Shown here: positions 1 to 11,192 of the stretch, in pieces | Numbering within the stretch: position 1 is the first letter of the stretch | Layout of the letters: each line of letters starts with the position of its first letter | Source of the DNA: Pinguiococcus pyrenoidosus | Lineage: Eukaryota > Sar > Pinguiophyceae > Pinguiochrysidales > Pinguiochrysidaceae | Assembly (NCBI GenBank): GCA_019677205.1 | Contig: JAAMXY010000058.1 | Span: forward strand, 32,508-96,507 | DNA length: 64,000 bases | Reading direction: 5' to 3' | The notes under the pieces: model-generated | What the model saw: the letters and a program-made list of their open reading frames with translations, nothing else | Databases searched by the model: none | What the model was told of the DNA's origin: nothing | Made by a program: the position numbers and the translations under genes

Positions 1-582
1 GTCGATGCCGCTGTCGCTCGTGGGAATCACGTACTCCAGGTCTCTCTCCAGCTCATTAAACGACGGCATTCTCTTGCTAGTATTCTTCGGCGCTGTAGCC
101 ACCTGAGCACCGCATTTTGGGGGGGGATGAGTTTAGAAGGCACCGAGTAGCTGAAACCATGTGATGCAGTACCTGGGCGCTCAAGTCCTCCTCAGCCTCT
201 TCGTCCAAGTCGGGGATGAAGAGGATCTCGGTCGGCGTGGCGCTGTTCATCACACTATTGACGCTTCTTCTCGACTTGGAAACGCTCTTTGAGGCAGTCG
301 AAGTTGCTGATGAGGAGTGTCATCGTCTCAAGCGCCAGCGTGATGTACCTTGGAATCCACCTCGGCCTTCGGGGTGTCCACATCGGCCACCTTGGTATCG
401 CTCTCGCCCCAGCCGTTCACGACTCGCTTTCGGCGCTCGCGCTTCCGAGGCGCCACACGCTCTTCGTGCTCTGTCGCTCCGGCCTGTTGCTTTGGCTCTT
501 CCGACGCGCGGGCCTTCTCGGAACTTCTGTCCGAAACCCCGTGCTTGGCCTGTTGCTTGAAATCCACCGCGTCGTCGGCCAT
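1..582 (-). CDS. IFT43: IFT43-like intraflagellar transport complex A subunit (partial, 3' end off window)
   Basis: Three exons read right to left: 582-349, 286-173 and 102-1, joined in phase 0 across 62- and 70-base introns; the gene leaves the window at base 1. The product starts MADDAVDFKQQ and has a charged, low-complexity N-terminus. The conserved core follows: an acidic segment IPDLDEEAEEDL, then QVATAPKNTSKRMPSFNELE and RDLEYVIPTSDSGID. This matches the order known in IFT43 (IPDL-acidic, then Q-V-A-x-x-P ... K-R-x-x-x-x-x-x-L). IFT43 is a small IFT-A subunit acting in retrograde transport in cilia. The splice sites were chosen to keep this core in frame. An in-frame ATG also exists at 615. 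The family call rests on the short conserved core; the N-terminal part is not diagnostic. Confidence 0.72.
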
Positions 583-1032
583 CTGGACCAGCCGGAAAAA
601 GAGGGACAGAGGCACCGCTCAACTGCGGAGAGTCCGGCGGTTCCACAGTTTCCCGCCACTGCGCGATTCAAATCCCGGAGGCGGCCTCCTGCATGCCGGT
701 TCTCGTTGAATTCTGGTCTTCTTGGTCTCTGTCCCGTTTTGCTTTGGTCGCTTTGGTTTGGTTTAGTTTTAGTTTGTCTCTATTTCATTTGTTTTGCTTG
801 TAGTTTCTTTTTGAGAGCCAATCAGTTACTGCTGTATCCAAACAAGCCGAAAGCACAGTACGATAAGTTGGCTGTGCAGATTTGAATCTCGGGAAAGATT
901 TCTTGAACAGCGCATTTTCGGTTCCTGTTAATTTATCTTTGTGGTCTTGAGTACGATACCATAATCTTCTTTGACTATGCGATCAGATATCTTTCCTCCG
1001 CAACGCGCCTCTCAGGCTCAACTTGGGCGACG
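583..1032. other. Intergenic region between divergent IFT43 and a small membrane-protein gene
   Basis: No gene is supported here. It should hold the promoters of both divergent genes. There is a pyrimidine- and GTTT-rich stretch around 720-810; no clear TATA or other element was recognised. Confidence 0.5.
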
Positions 1033-1428
1033 ATGAGCTCCAACGCCAGTGGGAGCCAGGGATCGGCCATAACTCACGTATGCTGGCGTTGAAATCGAGA
1101 GCGAGTCGCACTTCTCCGCTAAATCGGCCTTTTTTTCCTGGATTCTTACGAAAGGCGGATATCATCAAAGCTTGGCTGGGCGGTCTGGGCTTAGGCGTCG
1201 TGGGCGGCGCGTTTTTGGGACTAAACTTAGGGATGCAGGTGCGTCTGGAATGGGGAAGTTCGTGAAGAGCGCGCGGCTCATTTGGCTGCTGGCGCTTTTG
1301 TACAGCTGTTCATGTCCGAATACGAGCGACAGCGCTCGCAAAGATTGGTTCAGATCACCAGTGGCGTATCTGCGACGGCAGTGCTGTTCGTCGTGGGGAC
1401 GATGTGGCTGCGCAACAAGAGATTCTGA
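1033..1428 (+). CDS. Small two-helix membrane protein, 83 aa, three exons
   Basis: Exons 1033-1077, 1155-1238 and 1306-1428, all phase 0 with GT-AG introns of 77 and 67 bases. The 83-residue product begins MSSNASGSQG. It has one glycine-rich hydrophobic helix (about residues 20-41, containing LGGLGLGVVGGAF), a charged loop MSEYERQRSQR, and a second helix (about 60-78, ATAVLFVVGTMWL) before the basic end RNKRF. The glycine-spaced first helix suggests tight helix packing, as in small organelle inner-membrane subunits, but no family is recognised. The model is supported by three junctions that keep the frame open and place both helices in one protein. Two hydrophobic segments in one short spliced frame are unlikely by chance. 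Confidence 0.5.
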
Positions 1429-2835
1429 GGCGAATTTCCGAGGACATGAAGAGAGACTGCCCTCTCTGTCCCTCTCTGCGCTTTGGTATCTGCAAAGGTG
1501 TTCAATGCGTTCGAAGACCTGGGCGTTCGATCCTCAGAGAGGCATGGAACTCTCTCGAAGTTGTCGTCGTTGAAACTCTATAGGAAAGCTGCGCGTTGCG
1601 AAGGAGAAGAAAACGATGTTTTGTACTGAAGCGCGACGTCGTTCGCGGGTCTCTGCGACCGACGATCACGTCGAGGATGGAGAGGGCAGAACATCCTGGC
1701 ACACATGAAAGGGAGGAAGCACTTTACAAGCCTCAAAGCGTGTGCGAGACGTAGAAGCGAAGCTTGGTCTCGACGTGGGCTTTGCACTCACGTAGACCAA
1801 CGCAAGTAGTCGAAGCAGGCATGAAACTCGGTCTCACCCAGGAACTACGGACGATCACAGGCCACTTCCCGGCGGAACCCTTGCACGAATGCGCAAAGCT
1901 CCTTCGCAGCAAAGCGACATTTATCGCCGTCGTCGTAGAGATTATGGCGAACAAGCCGACACCGAAGCTCCAGCCCGATACCCCACGATTGTCTCGGTGC
2001 GCTTAGCGGCTGCATAATTGCTACGAACGAAATGAAGGATTCATGAGAAGCCCGGTCAGCGCGAAATTGCGCTTCTTTGACTTCGCCAAAAATCGAACAC
2101 CGTCAGCTGACAAAGGTCGCGTGTTCCGCTTCCGCTCTGTACCTCTCGTAATTCCTCTACGCCATAGGCTAAAGAGCCACTACTGGAGGATGAAGGGGAG
2201 GTTCAATTTCGAACCGATGCGAGCCCGCTTCCCATCTTTAGGCAAAGCAGCAGAAGTCTCCGCCAACTGTCGAGGCTGCTGTGGCGAAAAAAGGAGCCGG
2301 GGAGCTCCATTGTACACCAGCAGAGTGTTCCCGGGCGCAGTAGCGCAGCGGCGATTGGACATCTTGAATCTTGAGCTGCAGTGTTCACTCGTCGCAGCCA
2401 ATCGCAGCTACCCAAAAGATTGCCACAAGGCGCATTCAGTTCCGGGAGAAGACGGCCGACTCGCGAGAGGGCCTGAGGTTGACGGCGGTAGCCGTCGGAT
2501 TCGCGACGCTTTCGATCTCAGGAGGGATACAAGCAAAGTCAGCTTACCAAGTCTGAAGAGAGAGGTACGGAACGCCGGCGCAAACCTCCCGAGCTCAGTG
2601 GCGGCAGAAGGCACCAGACCACTTCGGCACGCAGAGACGTGTGTCGAGGCTGACAAAGCGTTATATTTAAACCCACGAGAAGTATCTCGGAGTGAAGCTG
2701 TGAGAACTCGAACCCACTGCGCAGAAGTTCGGCTCCAAATTCGCTCCGTGTCCTTCATCTTCGCGCGGTTTCCCCGACTGATCCCGCCCCATTCCCTTCT
2801 GCACTACAGCAGCCGCTGAATCGAGAACCGCGCCG
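1429..2835. other. Long intergenic region upstream of the CSC1-like gene
   Basis: No gene is supported. A 258-codon open frame at 2043-2819 runs through it, but its composition is not protein-like and it covers a TATA-like stretch (TTATATTTAA at 2661-2670), about 170 bases before the CSC1-like ATG. That stretch is the best promoter candidate here. Confidence 0.45.
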
Positions 2836-5800
2836 ATGAGCGACGACGGGCAGACCCGAGGCTGGGAGCAAGTGGGCGGCGCGGTCACGGTGGCTGCGGT
2901 GATCGGAGTGGTGCTGTATGTGTTGTTCGAGTGCTTCTTCCCTTACAAAGGCGGACGCACACCGGTGTACGCGGGAAATGTGCTTCAGAAGGAGAAAAAG
3001 CGCCAGAAGGGCGGCGCTCATGAAGTGGCCGACCTGCCTCCGCGGTCGGCGGAGCCCTTCGCGTGGCTGACAGCCATTCGACAAGTGGACGGAGAGCAGC
3101 AGCTACTGCGCTTGGTGGGCTTGGACTGTTACGTCGCGTTGCGCTACCTGCGCTTCCAGCTGCTCACGTCCCTGTTCGCCACGCTGGCCTCCGTGCTGGT
3201 GCTGCTGCCCGTGTACGAGACGGCCGAGCTGGATCTGGACGACGCCTTCTACAGACTGACCATCAGCAACTTGGAGGACGGCTCTCCGCGCTACTGGGCC
3301 TGCGCCTTGCTGGCCTACGCCATCGCGCTGTTCAGCCTGTGGCTCATGGCCCAGGAGTATGCCAGCTTCGTGCGCCATCGCAACCACTTCATCGCGCACG
3401 GCTTCGAGGGCGGAGAGCTGCAGACGGGCTACACGGTGCTCGTGGAGAACGTGCCCAAGCACCTGCGCACGCCGCGGATGCTCTTCGGCTACTTCGAGTA
3501 TCTCTTCCCCGGGCAGGTGAGCTTGGTGGTGGAAGCTAAGGTGGTGCTAGTTGTGGTGCCAGTGGTGGTGCTAGTGGTGGTGCTAGTGGTGGTGCTAGTG
3601 GTCGTAGCGATTGAGAGAAGAAGACGGAGAAGGGCAAAACTAACAGGGAGAGGCACGCACAAACCACGTGGTAGGTATACTCGACGTCCATCTGCATGGA
3701 CGCCAAGAAGCTCGACGGCCTCATCAAGCAGCGAGAAGACGTGCTGGCCCAGCTGGAGACGCTGTACATCTACGAGCGCCAGCAGCCGGACAAGGCGCCC
3801 GTGCTCATCACGCCGCCGACGCAGGACAGGCGCAGCCTCACGGAGGTAAGGACGCGGATCGCTGATGGGAGAGGAACCCGCCATGGAAATGGGCAACTCC
3901 TTGCATGGGTTGGTCGGCTGGTTGCGTTGACGGATACTTGGTGGATATGAGATGGCTTTGGAGATATGCTGAGCGATGGATCTTTTGGTCCGCGATCTGG
4001 TTGATCTGAGAAGCATTTGCGAAGTCTGTCGGATGGACGCTGCTGCTTCTGCTAGCTGATACACAAACGCGGAACCTGCCGAGTGATTGATGGACACCGC
4101 ATTTGGCCTCGGCTTCAACGTCGACTTGGACTTTTTGAGGACGCTTGGTGCATGGCCTGATGCCGAGACTCTTCCTTTGTCTCCTCCATCTCGGAGAACC
4201 CACTAACCATTTCCCCCCCTCCCCCCTTCCTCTTTCCCCTCTGGCTAGATCGTTCTCGGAGAGGAGCCGGCCTCGAAGAAGCTGTCGCGCACGCTGTCGT
4301 GCCTCGTGTGCTCTCGCCCGCCCAAGCAGTCCAAGGTGACCTACCTGGAGATGGTGCTGGAGATCCTCAACACCAGAATCCAGCGCCAGCAGCAGGAGCT
4401 GCTGGCCGAGCTGTCCGAGGCGGAGGACGACCTGAAGCGCGTGGTGCGCAACCGGCCAGCCTCCACCCGCACAGGCGTGAATGCCGAGATGAAGGACGCC
4501 AGCGACAGCGAGAGTTCCGTGGACGGCGACACCAAGGCCATCTCGCCGTCGGAGTACTTCTCGGGGGAGACGCCGTTTGAGCCGGACACGGACAGGTGGT
4601 GCCATATCAGCCAGACCGCCTTCGTGTCCTTCCGCACGCTGCAGGCCAAGGAGACCTGCGTGCAGGTGCTGCTCACCAACAACTCGCCCATGGACGCCGT
4701 GGCCAGCCCCGAGCCCGACGAGGTCCTGTGGCACGACGTGCACCAGCCCATGGAGACGGCGCAGCGCAACCGCAGCGTGGCCGCGGTGGCCGTCACCGCC
4801 TTCACCGTCTTCTTCTCCATTCCCGTGGCGGCCTGCGCCGGAGCCTCTCTGGACACCATCGAGGAGCTAGTGCCTGTGCTGGAGCAGTTTCGCGGCAACT
4901 TCCTGTACACGCTGCTGGGCAGCTACCTTCCCACCATCCTGTCGCTGCTGCTGCTGATCCTGGTGCCCATCGTGTTCAAGGCGCTGCTGGAGCACTTCGA
5001 GTACTACAAGTCCAAGGGCGAAGTGCAGATGCTGCTCTTCTCGCGCATGTATAACATCACGCTGGCCTACGTGTACATCAGTCTCACCGCCGGCTCGGTC
5101 TTCGACGCGCTGGTGGACATCATCAGCGACCCGCTCAGCATCCTGGAGGTGCTGGCCAACACCATCCCGGGCACGGCCGCCTACTTCATGAATGTCGTGA
5201 TCATCAAGACTTTCCAGGGCGTGACCATGGAGCTCGCACGCGTGGTGCCGCACCTCTTGTACTGGTTCTTCAGCCGCAACGGTGACGACAAGCTGGGCTA
5301 CCGGGACCTGCTCAAGCGCGACAAGCCGGCGCAGATCGCGTACGGCACGCTGCTGCCCAGCTTCATGATGTCCATGCTGATCGGCAATCTCTTCCAGATC
5401 CTGTGCCCGGCCATCCTGTGGTTCAACCTGATCTTCTTCGGCTTCTCGTACGTCGTGTACAAGCACAACTTCATGTACGTCTACGCGCATACCTCCGAGT
5501 CCGGCGGCGCGCTCTTCTTCCCCATGTACGAGCGCACCATCGGCGGGATGATCATCGGCCAGCTGCTCGTTGCCGGGTACATGTTCATTCGCCTGGCGGT
5601 GCCGCAGGCCATCGTCGCCTTGGCGCTACCGGCGCTCACCTACGTCGCCGGCAATACCCTCAAGTATCGCTACCAGAAGGCGGCCTCGAACCTGTCCTAC
5701 GAGAACGCCGTGTACCTGGACGAGAAGTTTGACGCCGAGAAGCTCGACCACTTCAGCTCCGAGAACTTTTCGCAGCCGGCGCTCAAGCACTTCGAGCCGC

Positions 5801-5850
5801 TGTTCCCGAAGCAGTCCTCGAACGACGTCCCAGAGAAGGCGACGGTGTAG
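2836..5850 (+). CDS. CSC1/OSCA/TMEM63-type mechanosensitive cation channel
   Basis: Exons 2836-3516, 3675-3845 and 4249-5850, phase 0 throughout, giving 817 residues. An N-terminal helix (about 15-36) is followed by the conserved stretch RLVGLDCYVALRYLRFQLL, two more helices, and YTVLVENVPKHLR, the start of the cytosolic RNA-recognition-like domain. Exon 2 carries a coiled segment with Asp/Gln/Glu-rich helices. Exon 3 finishes the cytosolic domain (WHDVHQP) and holds the seven-helix RSN1_7TM region to about residue 760, with the family motif FMNVVIIKTFQGVTMEL and the closing YVVYKHNFMYVY. The C-terminus is a short soluble tail. The family forms stretch- or osmolarity-gated channels in plasma or endomembranes. 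Its stop lies 64 bases from the convergent FtsY stop. Confidence 0.93.
3541..3605. repeat. Minisatellite in intron 1 of the CSC1-like gene
   Basis: About five imperfect copies of a 12-base unit GGTGGTGCTAGT, lying 25 bases inside intron 1. The repeat is purine-rich at its 3' side and does not overlap the exon. Confidence 0.7.
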
Positions 5851-5914
5851 AACAGTGACGAGACCAGTACAGGAGAGGCGCTGAGCGGGGAAGGTCTTGA
5901 ACCAGTTAGTTAGC

Positions 5915-7469
5915 TTATCTCTTCTTGTTTTTCTTCTTCTTCTTCTTGCTCTTGCTCTTTCCCCCGCTGCTCTTGGGCGCCGGGGTGTCTTCGTCCGTCG
6001 CTTCCATCTCCTGTTGCTTTGCACTCATCGCCAGTGCAAGGGCCTCTTCCGTCTGCCTCTTCTTCTCAGCTCGCCGCGCCTCGGCCTTCTGCCTCGTGGC
6101 GTCCAGACGTTGCTGCAGTGCCTCGGCATCCCCCTCCTGATACCCAAGCAATGCGTCCACGAACGCCGGCGCGTCGAAGTCTCGCAGGTCGTCGATGCCT
6201 TCGCCGACTCCGACAAGCTTCACGGGCAGCTTGAGCTCCCGAACGGTCGAGATGACGAAGCCTCCTCGCGCCGTACCATCTAGTTTGGTAACCACCATGC
6301 CCGTGAGGCCGACTTCGTCCTGCCAGATTCGCGCCTGTGCAAGTTCAAAAAGCGATCGACAGCAAGGTCAGACTCTTCCTTCCCTTCGCGAACTAGACGC
6401 CTCCGAGAGTCCTGCTCTGACCTGATCCACGGCATTTCTGCCCAGGGCGGCGTCCACCACCAGCAGAGTCTCGTGCGGTGCGGTCGGGATCTTCTCTTTG
6501 ATCGTGTCCTTGATGCCGCGGAGCTCCTCGTTGAGGTTGTAGTTGTTGGCCAGCCGGCCGCTGGTGTCCACGATGACGGTGTCGTAGCCCTCGTCGCGCG
6601 CCTTGTCAATGGCCTTGGCCACCACGGGGAAGGGCTTCTTCTGGCCTTCCTCCGGCACGACGATGTCCACGTCCGCTCGCTGCGCCCACATCTCCAGCTG
6701 ATCCACCGCGGCTGCGCGGAAGGTATCCGCGGCAGCGAGGAGCACTCGCTGGCCACCTTCGTTCGCCAGCCGATGTGCGAGCTTGCCAATCGTGGTGGTC
6801 TTCCCCATTCCATTGGCGCCCATGACGAAAAACACCGTAGGAGGGTCCTCCGTCAGGGCCAAGGATCGGTCTCCTGCCTTGTCCAGCGTGTCAACCAGGC
6901 GCTCACGCAGCAATCCCTTGATTGCGTCGCCATCCAAAGCCTCCGGGGCGTCCTTCGCCAACGCCCGCACGTCATCCAGCACGTCCATGGTAGTCGACGT
7001 GCCTAGATCGGCCTGTGCAGCAAGGCTGAGCTCCAAGAGCTCCTGCAGTTGCCTAGGCAAGCGGCGAAGAAGGTACCTGCAAGAGCACTTCCTCCAGGCG
7101 CTCCAGCGCCACCTCCAGCGGGTTATCTCGCTGGAGGCCGAAGACGCTCTCGAGGTCGCTCAGGAGGCGGTCTCGGCTCTTCGCCAGGCCAGAGGTGAAC
7201 TTCTGCAGGTTCTCCCGGTCGGCCTTCTGCCGTTCGGACACGTAGTCTCCGGCGTCCGAGAGCGCTTCTCCCAGTTTTCCTTCCGCCGTCTTGCTGGCGA
7301 TGTTCTTGGCTTGCTGCACGCCCTCCGCGGCGCGTTTACGGAAGAAGTCGAAGACCATTTGCAGCTCTGTGGCGCTGTTCCGATGGGGCTTCGCCGGCGG
7401 CAGGAAGGCAGCGCCTAGCGACGCTGTGCCAAAGATGCACAAGATGCACAGCCAAGGCCTCCCAATCAT
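5915..7469 (-). CDS. ftsY: Plastid signal-recognition-particle receptor FtsY
   Basis: Exons 7469-7077, 7012-6422 and 6334-5915 (introns of 64 and 87 bases) give 467 residues. The start ATG at 7469 opens a signal peptide (MIGRPWLCILCIFGTASLGA) followed by AFLPPAKP, an ASAFAP-like junction typical of complex red-type plastids. The helical N domain follows, with LEEVLLQ joined to ADLGTSTTMDV across intron 1. The GTPase domain has GANGMGKTTTIGKLA (P-loop), DTFRAAAVDQL, DTSGR (G3) and TKLDGTARGG (G4), then GEGIDDLRDFD near the usual end. In plastids FtsY docks cpSRP54 at the thylakoid for insertion of light-harvesting proteins. Unusually, about 75 residues extend past the domain and end in a lysine-rich tail. 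Confidence 0.93.
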
Positions 7470-7952
7470 CTCTGGATTGCAGCAGAGGCACAAAAATCCC
7501 AAATCTGACTGGAGAGAGACGCACAGCGCCGGGTTTGGCGATATCCTATAGACGCGTACGTGGCGTTCAAGATCTCTCTCCAGATGGGCATTTCTGGATT
7601 TGAAACGATTTCAAAAGACATTCTGCGAACGATGATTGATTGTATCCATATTTAAATAGAATTAAATAAAAACTTCAACTTTGTGAACGTTATACCAAAG
7701 GTATGTAAGCCAAAGATTATTTTTGAAATACTGGAAATTCAAGCGAAGTTCCCCGTGAAAGCGAAAGTGAAAAACACCGCATTTCCCGGCCAAAAAGACG
7801 CCATTTACGTGCTTAACAAAGAGCGCCACTCTCGTCGTTCCACGCTCTCTCTACACTCCAAGAAGGTGAGGGAACCACAGTCGGGCAGGAGCAGCGCGCG
7901 CGATCTTGTAACGGCCACATTCGATTATCCGTGCTGTAGAAACGAAGAGACC
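7470..7952. other. Divergent promoter region between FtsY and SDHD
   Basis: No gene is supported. An AT-rich island with TATTTAAATAGAATTAAAT at about 7649-7667 stands out against the GC-rich surroundings and could serve either gene. Confidence 0.45.
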
Positions 7953-8518
7953 ATGAACGCGTTGACGCGCCGCTCCAGTGTTTTGGCCAAATCGGCGCTC
8001 AGACGCTTCAGCAGCAACGGCATGGACTTCATGAAAGGTGCGACATGTGATTTCCCGGCAGAAACGCCGTATTTCTGGTGTGCATCGCCTGAAAACCCCG
8101 AAGCGGATCTTTCGAGAACAGCCGCATTTTGAAGTGAATGGCCTACTTTTCGACTAAAACACCTTCTTTTGGCGCAGCGGATCATGGCAAGATCGGCACG
8201 AATATGTATCACGTGATCAACAACGTGACTCTCTTCGTGACGCCGCTGGCGTTCATCCTGCCGCAAGGCTATACTATGCCCATCGACCTGGCGCTGAATG
8301 TGCTTTTCCCCATTCACGGCCACATCGGCCTAAACTACGTGGTCACGGACTACTTGCCCAAGATCTTCCCGGCTAGCTTCTTCCCCGCAGCGCGCATCGC
8401 CGTGGCCGGATTGACGGGCATCACCTTCCTGGGCCTGCTCAAGCTGAACCTGATGGGGCCGGGCCTCACCGCCACGCTGAAGTCGCTGTGGAAGAAGCCC
8501 AAGGAGGAGAGCGAGTGA
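7953..8518 (+). CDS. SDHD: Succinate dehydrogenase membrane-anchor subunit D (CybS)
   Basis: Exons 7953-8037 and 8178-8518 (phase 1) give 141 residues. The N-terminus MNALTRRSSVLAKSALRRF is arginine-rich and amphipathic, as expected for mitochondrial import. Three hydrophobic segments follow (VTLFVTPLAFILP, IDLALNVLFPIHG, IAVAGLTGITFLGLL). The signature HGHIGLNYVVTDYLPK matches the CybS pattern of a heme-ligand histidine region followed by the quinone-site Asp-Tyr pair. The protein would anchor complex II in the inner mitochondrial membrane and help form the ubiquinone site. The length fits the family. Confidence 0.85.
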
Positions 8519-8674
8519 AGTTAGAAGCCGGAGACAGTTGGAGAGCGCTCTGGACGCAAGCGAGGAAGCAGGAACGAAGCTTTTGGTATTGGTTTTGGTG
8601 TTGGCTTTGGCTTTGGCTTTGGTTTTGACTTTGCTTTGCTTGTGGCTTGCGCATTGGCTTTGATTCTTGTCTTG

Positions 8675-10558
8675 TCACCGCCGCCTCCGGCGCTTCGATT
8701 TCGGGTGGCTTGCTGTCGCCGCCGGATTCTCCGGAACGAAAAGGTCAGCGAGGCTACTGTCTGCGTCATAGCCGAGCCCAAGGGGCAGGTTCACGCCCAA
8801 TCGATTGCAATCCACCTGGCCAAAAGGCCCCAGCTCCAACGACCCCTCTTCCGCGCACTTCTGGATGCGAATGGCGCTCTTGCCGCCTTCCGCGGCGAGA
8901 AAATACGGACCTTCTGCTTCGGTGGATATGCGATGCAGGAAGTCGAAGAGAAACGAGACGCAATGCATGCGAATATCCTCGCGAAGAGACAGATCTTCCG
9001 TCGGCCGGAGCTCGGCACCGGGAGCTCCGTCCCGATCGGCAGCTTCGCTATGGTACTCCGGCTTTGGTGCGGAGGTGTTCCCCGCGACATCGGAGGCCCG
9101 CAGCCGCTGCGTGCTGATGAGCTCCGCCTCCGGAAGTCTCACCTTTACAAGCTGCGCTTCGGTCCGCGGCTGCATACTTGTGTGGACCCAGATTCGCATC
9201 CGCGTGGCTAGAGAGAGGCGGTCTTCGGCGGTCTGATGGAAGCAGGCATGCACAAACGGACGAAGCGTCGTCGCGCTCCCGTCGCCCTGGTCCTGGACGG
9301 ACACCGCCTTCCCGGAGCTTCTGACCAGGAGTCGGATCGTGCGCAGGCCGTCGACCGGCGAGCCAACCTCGCGTTCCAGCCGCCAGATCGTCCATTCCGA
9401 GGCTGCCATCTCCGTCTGTCCTTTCACCTTTCCCGCCACCGATGCCTCAAGAACGCTTTCGCATTGCTCTCTTACCGAAATGGTGGAGTCGGGCAAGGCT
9501 GGCTGTATCACCACGACGGCGTGAGAGCGCTTTCGAGTGCGCCGCTGCCCCGCACCGCTAGCGACGTGCTTCACGTCGCATCTTGCCTTCCAGCCGCCGG
9601 GCGAGCTCGAATCGCCGACGAAGGACGCCAGCAGATCGGCGAGGGTGTCGATGGTGCAAACGCAGTCGACTTTCGCCTCCGCAAGGTCGGCAGCGGACAA
9701 CGGACACCCAGCGAGGACTCCCTCGGATGGCTGACTTGCGAGACGTATCGGGAGCTCACGACGCTCCGCTTGCTCGCTCAGCTCATCCGATGCGGTTCCA
9801 TCGAACAATCGAAAGCAATCAGACAAGCTGCTGAGCGAGAAGCAAGTTTCAGGGTCGGCGACTGGATCATCCGGGATGTTCATGGGAAGCTCGCGGTCGC
9901 AGTCGAAGCGCACTCGCGTTGTCTGCTTGGTCTTCGCGAGGTCAGCCTCGGTCTCCTTGTCCAAGGGAAGCCCCCCGCCGCCGCCATCGCCAACGTGGAG
10001 AAACGGTCGTGCGAAATTGGTCGTGGCGCGCGCTTTGCCCGGCAATCCCTCGACGATCGCCTGATACCTCGCGAGATGTCGCATGAAAAGCGGCCGAAAG
10101 CGCTCGTGAGCGGCCAAGATGCGCTCCCTCAGGCCGCCCTCGAGTACCCGAGCATGATAGCGCACGAACTTCAGCCGCTCAGCGCGGATCCTGCGAGAGA
10201 GAAGGTCCAAGTGGCCTTGGTTGGCCCGCGAGAGAAGCCCCATGCTCAGCTGATCGCGCAAAGCCTGCCACTGCCTGCGCTCATCCGCCGAGAGCGCCGA
10301 CTTCGGCTGCTCGGAGCCTTTGCTCGCTTCAGCCGACGCTGTGGCGCGCGGACTGGCTGCGAAACCGCTGCGTAAACCGATCTCCGCGCCGGGCGAGAGC
10401 CCCCAGCGGTCTCTCTGCTTCAGGAAAGCGGCGACGAACGGCGCGCCCTTCGCGCCAGCGAAGCTCCAGGCATCGTATAGCTCCGGAATGAGGAACGACG
10501 CGGATGAGTCGTCATTTTTGGCCTCCAGCGCCAGTAAGTCGCCCAAAGATCTCTGCAT
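8675..10558 (-). CDS. Probable ICE2/NARG2-type little elongation complex subunit
   Basis: A single uninterrupted frame of 627 residues, convergent with SDHD. The N-terminal half is charged and helical (a Leu/Arg-rich stretch near residues 105-175). The C-terminal half contains WTIWRLE, LRTIRLLVRS and, near residue 540-560, SFLFDFLHRI followed by GPYFLAAEGGKSAIRI. This order of a Trp-containing strand, R-L-L-V-R and a late G-x-Y-F/L-L strand resembles the NARG2_C domain of ICE2, which acts with ELL and RNA polymerase II in small nuclear RNA transcription. The end is a basic run SKRRRRR, a possible nuclear signal. Similarity was judged by eye only, so the name is tentative, but codon use and length support a real gene. 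Confidence 0.55.
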   Translation of the reverse strand: MQRSLGDLLALEAKNDDSSASFLIPELYDAWSFAGAKGAPFVAAFLKQRDRWGLSPGAEIGLRSGFAASPRATASAEASKGSEQPKSALSADERRQWQALRDQLSMGLLSRANQGHLDLLSRRIRAERLKFVRYHARVLEGGLRERILAAHERFRPLFMRHLARYQAIVEGLPGKARATTNFARPFLHVGDGGGGGLPLDKETEADLAKTKQTTRVRFDCDRELPMNIPDDPVADPETCFSLSSLSDCFRLFDGTASDELSEQAERRELPIRLASQPSEGVLAGCPLSAADLAEAKVDCVCTIDTLADLLASFVGDSSSPGGWKARCDVKHVASGAGQRRTRKRSHAVVVIQPALPDSTISVREQCESVLEASVAGKVKGQTEMAASEWTIWRLEREVGSPVDGLRTIRLLVRSSGKAVSVQDQGDGSATTLRPFVHACFHQTAEDRLSLATRMRIWVHTSMQPRTEAQLVKVRLPEAELISTQRLRASDVAGNTSAPKPEYHSEAADRDGAPGAELRPTEDLSLREDIRMHCVSFLFDFLHRISTEAEGPYFLAAEGGKSAIRIQKCAEEGSLELGPFGQVDCNRLGVNLPLGLGYDADSSLADLFVPENPAATASHPKSKRRRRR

Positions 10559-11192
10559 TGCGGTCGGATCTCTCCGAGAGAGGTTTGGATGTCGCGCGGG
10601 ACAGACGGACGATCACATCCATCGATTTTGGGGTGTGGATTGTGATGCATTTTGTGTGAAAACCATATTTGAAATGAGGGGAGGAAAACTCCATGGTGGA
10701 AGCCTGTACTGATCATTGCCTCTCAGCCAATCACGATATCCTTTCGTATCGTTGATGGGTGTTGTCGTGGTTATAGCATAATCCCATATGGGAAATCTTT
10801 GCTTCTCTGAACACAGTTTCACCCCTGTCGACTTTCCCGCCATTTCCGCCCAGGAGAGTCCCAAGCCCTTGTCTAGGCGCACGCGCACGCCCGTGCTCGC
10901 TCTCGCGCAAGCTCCCGCTTACCGATAGCATTTCTCGGGCTGTCTGGGCGCGGTGGGCGCAGATTTCGGAGTTCTGCGGCGTCTGCTAGGGTTCTGTCCG
11001 TTTCGAACCTCGGAGGACAGAAGGTAACATCGGAGCGCGTCTTTCGTGTCGAGCCCCCCTCTGATCCTCTAACAGATGCTTTGGATTGACCCACATATCC
11101 AGTCTACAGCTGAGCGTGGCGCGCACTTTCGCGCTTGAGCGGGGCGCCACGACGCTTTGGCCGGATACTATTCGGTCCCCGCAAGTGAACCA
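10559..11192. other. Divergent promoter region between ICE2-like and BEACH genes
   Basis: No gene is supported. It contains a CCAAT box (AGCCAATCACG at about 10728) and an AT-richer patch around 10770-10790. The leaders of both flanking genes are expected here. Confidence 0.45.

Noticed and set aside
663..690. Possible tRNA 3' end (ATTCAAATCCC)
   Set aside because: Flanking bases do not form a T-stem and no cloverleaf fits.
2198..2216. tRNA-like T-arm GGTTCAATTTCGAACC
   Set aside because: No acceptor, D or anticodon arms at the right distance on either strand; no tRNA was found anywhere in the window by eye.
2043..2819. 258-codon plus-strand open frame
   Set aside because: Residue composition is not protein-like (Arg/Ser-rich, no domain), it spans a TATA-like site and it abuts the CSC1-like start.
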